From the NCBI GenBank assembly GCA_965656535.1, contig CBFHKX010000009.1, positions 14,310 through 78,309 of the forward strand: a stretch of DNA of 64,000 nt, in the 5' to 3' direction. This document shows, piece by piece, positions 61,405 through 64,000 of the stretch (position 1 is its first letter; each line of letters begins with the position of its first letter). This DNA comes from Lishizhenia sp965656535. GTDB taxonomy: Bacteria; Bacteroidota; Bacteroidia; Flavobacteriales_D; Crocinitomicaceae. Below the pieces are notes generated by a model. The model had not been told where the DNA came from. It saw only the letters and a program-made list of their open reading frames with translations, and did not search any database. The translations under genes and the position numbers were made by a program.

Positions 61405-62535
61405 ATGCACTTTAATCTTCAACATTCAGATAACAAGACAAAAGCTAGGGCTGGCGAATTTCATACAGACCATGGCGTAGTTCAAACTCCTATTTTTATG
61501 CCAGTAGGTACAGCCGGTACTGTTAAAGGTGTGCATACTAAAGAGTTAGAGACAGAAGTTAATGCTGATATTATATTAGGTAACACCTATCATTTATACT
61601 TAAAGCCAGGTTTAGAGGTAATAGAAGGCGCTGGTGGACTACATAAGTTTAACGGTTGGAACAAACCTATCTTAACAGATTCTGGAGGTTACCAAGTATA
61701 TTCCTTATCTGGAGTGCGTAAGATTGTAGAGGAAGGTGTGCGTTTTCAAAGTCATCACGACGGAAGTTACCATTTTTTTACACCAGAAAGCGCAATAGAT
61801 GTTCAAAGAACAATTGGTGCAGATATTATTATGGCATTTGACGAGTGTACGCCCTATCCATGTGATTATAAATACGCAAAACGTTCTATGCATATGACAC
61901 ATAGGTGGTTGAAAAGATGTATGGATCAAATGGCAAAAACAGAACCGAAATATGGTTTTGATCAAGCGCTATTTCCCATTGTACAAGGATCAGTATACAA
62001 AGATTTACGATTAGAATCTGCTGAGAAAATTGCTTCTTTTGACGCTATTGGAAATGCAATTGGAGGTTTAAGTGTTGGCGAACCAGCAGAAGAGTTATAT
62101 GCTATGACAGACCATGTGTGTAGCGTTTTACCTACAGAAAAACCAAGGTATTTAATGGGTGTAGGTACTCCAGCAAATATTTTAGAATGTATCGCACTTG
62201 GTGTAGATATGTTCGATTGTGTAATGCCTTCTAGAAATGCTAGACATGGTATGCTTTTTACTAGTGAAGGAATTATAAATATCAAAAACAAAAAATGGGA
62301 GAAAGACTTCTCCGTTTTAGACCCTAATGGTACGGCTTCTGTTGATCATTTTTACTCAAAGGCCTATTTACGACATCTAATCAAGTCGAAAGAAAATTTA
62401 GGAATACAAATTGCAACAATCCATAATTTAGCGTTTTATTTAGCGTTAGTAAAAGAAGCTAGAACACAAATTTTAGCAGGCACATTCTCAGAATGGAAAG
62501 ATAAAATGGTAGTGAAAGTGCAAAATAGACTTTAA
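61405..62535 (+). CDS. tgt: tRNA-guanine transglycosylase (queuine tRNA-ribosyltransferase)
   Basis: The 376-residue enzyme exchanges guanine for preQ1 at the wobble base of NDN-type tRNAs. Seen are TPIFMPVGTAGTVKG, the catalytic LTDSGGYQVYSL, FPIVQGSVYKDLR, GGLSVGEPAEELY and the nucleophile region FDCVMPSRNARHG. The usual zinc motif CxCxxC before YS(K/R)AYLRHL is absent: here the stretch reads LDPNGTASVDHFYSKAYLRHL with no cysteine. Other Bacteroidota Tgt proteins I recall share this loss, so it is a lineage trait rather than decay. The stop overlaps the next start (TAATG). Confidence 0.96.
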   Translation: MHFNLQHSDNKTKARAGEFHTDHGVVQTPIFMPVGTAGTVKGVHTKELETEVNADIILGNTYHLYLKPGLEVIEGAGGLHKFNGWNKPILTDSGGYQVYSLSGVRKIVEEGVRFQSHHDGSYHFFTPESAIDVQRTIGADIIMAFDECTPYPCDYKYAKRSMHMTHRWLKRCMDQMAKTEPKYGFDQALFPIVQGSVYKDLRLESAEKIASFDAIGNAIGGLSVGEPAEELYAMTDHVCSVLPTEKPRYLMGVGTPANILECIALGVDMFDCVMPSRNARHGMLFTSEGIINIKNKKWEKDFSVLDPNGTASVDHFYSKAYLRHLIKSKENLGIQIATIHNLAFYLALVKEARTQILAGTFSEWKDKMVVKVQNRL

Positions 62536-63617
62536 TGCTTAAAATTTTAGATAAATACATTATTAAACAGTACTTGGTTACTTTCTTCTTTATGTTGGGT
62601 GTAATTATGATACTCTCTATGGTGTTTGATTTATCTGATCGTTTAGGTGAGTTTATCGATAATCAAGCTTCATTCACAGAGATTATTTTCGATTATTATC
62701 TCAATTTTGTTCTTTATTTCGGTAATTTATTTTCTCCGCTGATTATCTTTTTAAGCGTAATCTGGTTTACGGCAAAACTAGCACAGAATACAGAAATTAT
62801 TCCGATGATTAACAGCGGTAGAAATTTTACAAGAATTTTAAGGCCGTATTTAATAGGAGCAACCATCCTTATGCTTTTATCGCTTGTACTAAACCATTTT
62901 GTTTTACCAAATGCAAATAAAAGTAGGCTGGCGTTTGAAGAACAGTATTACAGAAACTCTCACTATGTAAACGACTACCATGCGCAGTTTCCGGGAGATA
63001 AAACTATTTATTTTGACTCTTATTACAGCGATGAAGGAATTGCAAATGATTTTGTGCTAGAACAGCGAGATGAAAACAATAAAATGTTGAAGTTATTGCG
63101 AGCTAAAAAAGCAGCTTACAATGATACTACAGGTGTGTGGACTTTTACAAATTACCATATACGAACGTATTCATCTAATACAATAAATGAAAAGATTACC
63201 GAGGGAAAACAGTTGGATACTTTAATTGATGTTGCTTTGACGAATATGACGCAGCGAGATAATATTGTGATGACCATGGGCTTTTTTGAGGTAAACGAGT
63301 TTATAAAGAGTAAAAGAGCAGAAGGTTCGCCCAATGTAGCAGCCTATGAAATTGAGTATTTTCAACGAACCAGTTTACCTTTTGCAACCTACGTGCTTAC
63401 AGTAATAGGATTAGCTGTTTCTTCAAGAAAAAAGCGCGGTGGAATAGGAGTAAGCATTGCCATTGGGTTAGGATTGGTTTTTGTATACATATTTGCGATG
63501 CAAATAACAACCGTAGCAGCAGTTAATGTTGGTTTTCCAACTTTGCTGGCGGTTTGGCTACCCAACATGATTTTTGCCGTTTTAGGCTTGATATTGTATC
63601 GTTTTGCGCCGAAGTAA
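62535..63617 (+). CDS. LptF/LptG-family permease (LPS transport)
   Basis: The 360-residue protein has the family architecture: three N-terminal membrane helices (about 10-115, with YLVTFFFMLGVIMILS), a central periplasmic beta-jellyroll-like domain (about 125-265), and three C-terminal helices (about 280-355). LptF and LptG with the ATPase LptB extract LPS from the inner membrane. Which of the two it is cannot be told. It overlaps the tgt stop by one base, so it is translationally coupled. The gene ends 383 bp before the window edge. Confidence 0.92.
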   Translation: MLKILDKYIIKQYLVTFFFMLGVIMILSMVFDLSDRLGEFIDNQASFTEIIFDYYLNFVLYFGNLFSPLIIFLSVIWFTAKLAQNTEIIPMINSGRNFTRILRPYLIGATILMLLSLVLNHFVLPNANKSRLAFEEQYYRNSHYVNDYHAQFPGDKTIYFDSYYSDEGIANDFVLEQRDENNKMLKLLRAKKAAYNDTTGVWTFTNYHIRTYSSNTINEKITEGKQLDTLIDVALTNMTQRDNIVMTMGFFEVNEFIKSKRAEGSPNVAAYEIEYFQRTSLPFATYVLTVIGLAVSSRKKRGGIGVSIAIGLGLVFVYIFAMQITTVAAVNVGFPTLLAVWLPNMIFAVLGLILYRFAPK

Positions 63618-64000
63618 AAGTATATTATTTAAGGCTGTTTTTTTAGAACCCAATCCTGCTATCCACTAAAGTTTATAGTTTTTTAATTAAGGCCAGCTAA
63701 CAATTCGGTCAGCTTCTGAAGTCGCAGCCCAAACTGCAAGCAAATCTAAAGTAAAAAACAATAAAGCTACCGTTTCTATCAGGGGTAAAATAACTTGTAA
63801 TAAAGAACAATTCAGTTCAGCTTTTCAATTTCATTTAGACTTGTCCTCCCTTTCCAAGACAGGTGTATTTTGAGAGGATTTATCCGATTAAAAAACGGAG
63901 GGTTTCAGTCTTACGAAGCCATGTTTTTTCTCTAAAGTTTTCTTTCTCTCATTGCTAGAAAATGTTAAGAAAAAACTACAGTTCAAGCAATAGTCGAGAA
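63618..64000. other. Gene-free intergenic stretch with degenerate repeat-like element
   Basis: No open frame of credible length is present on either strand. Two segments, GAACCCAATCCTGCTATCC (63646-63664) and CTATCAGGGGT (63776-63786), form imperfect inverted ends of a roughly 140-bp block. Further right a pyrimidine-rich stretch (CTTGTCCTCCCTTTCCAAG, about 63840-63858) is followed by purine-rich GAGAGGATTTATCC and CGGAGGG. The whole looks like the remnant of a palindromic intergenic repeat or small mobile element. No transposase or complete terminal repeats were found. Confidence 0.4.

Noticed and set aside
63618..64000. Insertion sequence at the window end
   Set aside because: No transposase frame and no complete terminal inverted repeats; described only as a degenerate element.

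Overview
The window looks like a chromosomal segment of an AT-rich, Gram-negative member of the Bacteroidota, most likely order Flavobacteriales. The evidence is gldF and gldG, T9SS sorting domains of both type A (Por secretion tail) and type B (gliding-associated CHU_C domain), Bacteroidota-type promoter -7 boxes (TAnnTTTG) before many genes, a SecA of about 1100 residues with a C-terminal zinc tail, and a Tgt lacking the usual zinc cysteines. Most genes are core housekeeping genes. I found no rRNA, tRNA, CRISPR array, prophage or intact transposase.

Layout. 1-4341: 3' part of a very large UvrA-like protein with four ABC modules (a fused double UvrA), cut by the window start. 4.4-8.7 kb: menE-like ligase, J-domain membrane protein, smpB, a seven-helix membrane protein, recR, mscL. 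8.8-12.3 kb: comEC and two small envelope proteins, one a likely surface lipoprotein. 12.3-15.6 kb: the classical translation operon thrS-infC-rpmI-rplT, closed by a strong terminator. 15.6-20 kb: a secreted protein of unknown function, a DUF5916 outer-membrane protein and dnaN. 20-23.6 kb: gldF-gldG-DUF4340, an ABC-transporter unit of the gliding/secretion machinery. 23.7-28.6 kb: SAM hydroxide adenosyltransferase with a small monooxygenase-like protein, phoH, purC and guaA.

28.5-42.7 kb is the most distinctive part. A LysM/periplasmic-binding-like protein and hemF follow guaA without a gap. Then come three giant secreted proteins with type B T9SS sorting domains (1247, 781 and 1303 aa), each immediately preceded by a small signal-peptide protein. 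Hairpins follow each giant gene, so the arrangement is three tandem 'small secreted protein + giant adhesin' units. No PorP/SprF-like partner gene lies beside them.

42.7-64 kb: a small membrane protein; a SpoIIE phosphatase / CoA-transferase / GNAT unit; tex; a LamG protein with a type A T9SS tail; secA; a DUF2795 protein; a PduO-type cobalamin adenosyltransferase with a methyltransferase; DUF4301; an Nramp-like transporter lacking the canonical metal-site motifs, next to rsmG; a glycosyltransferase overlapping an ECF sigma factor; and tgt overlapping an LptF/LptG permease. The last 383 bases hold no gene and look like a degenerate, repeat-like intergenic element.

Sequence features worth testing are several -7 boxes only 4-7 nt before start codons (probable leaderless mRNAs), a 12-bp direct repeat with 22-bp period between tex and the SpoIIE gene, and three TGACAGT sites at exact 31-bp spacing upstream of the LamG gene.
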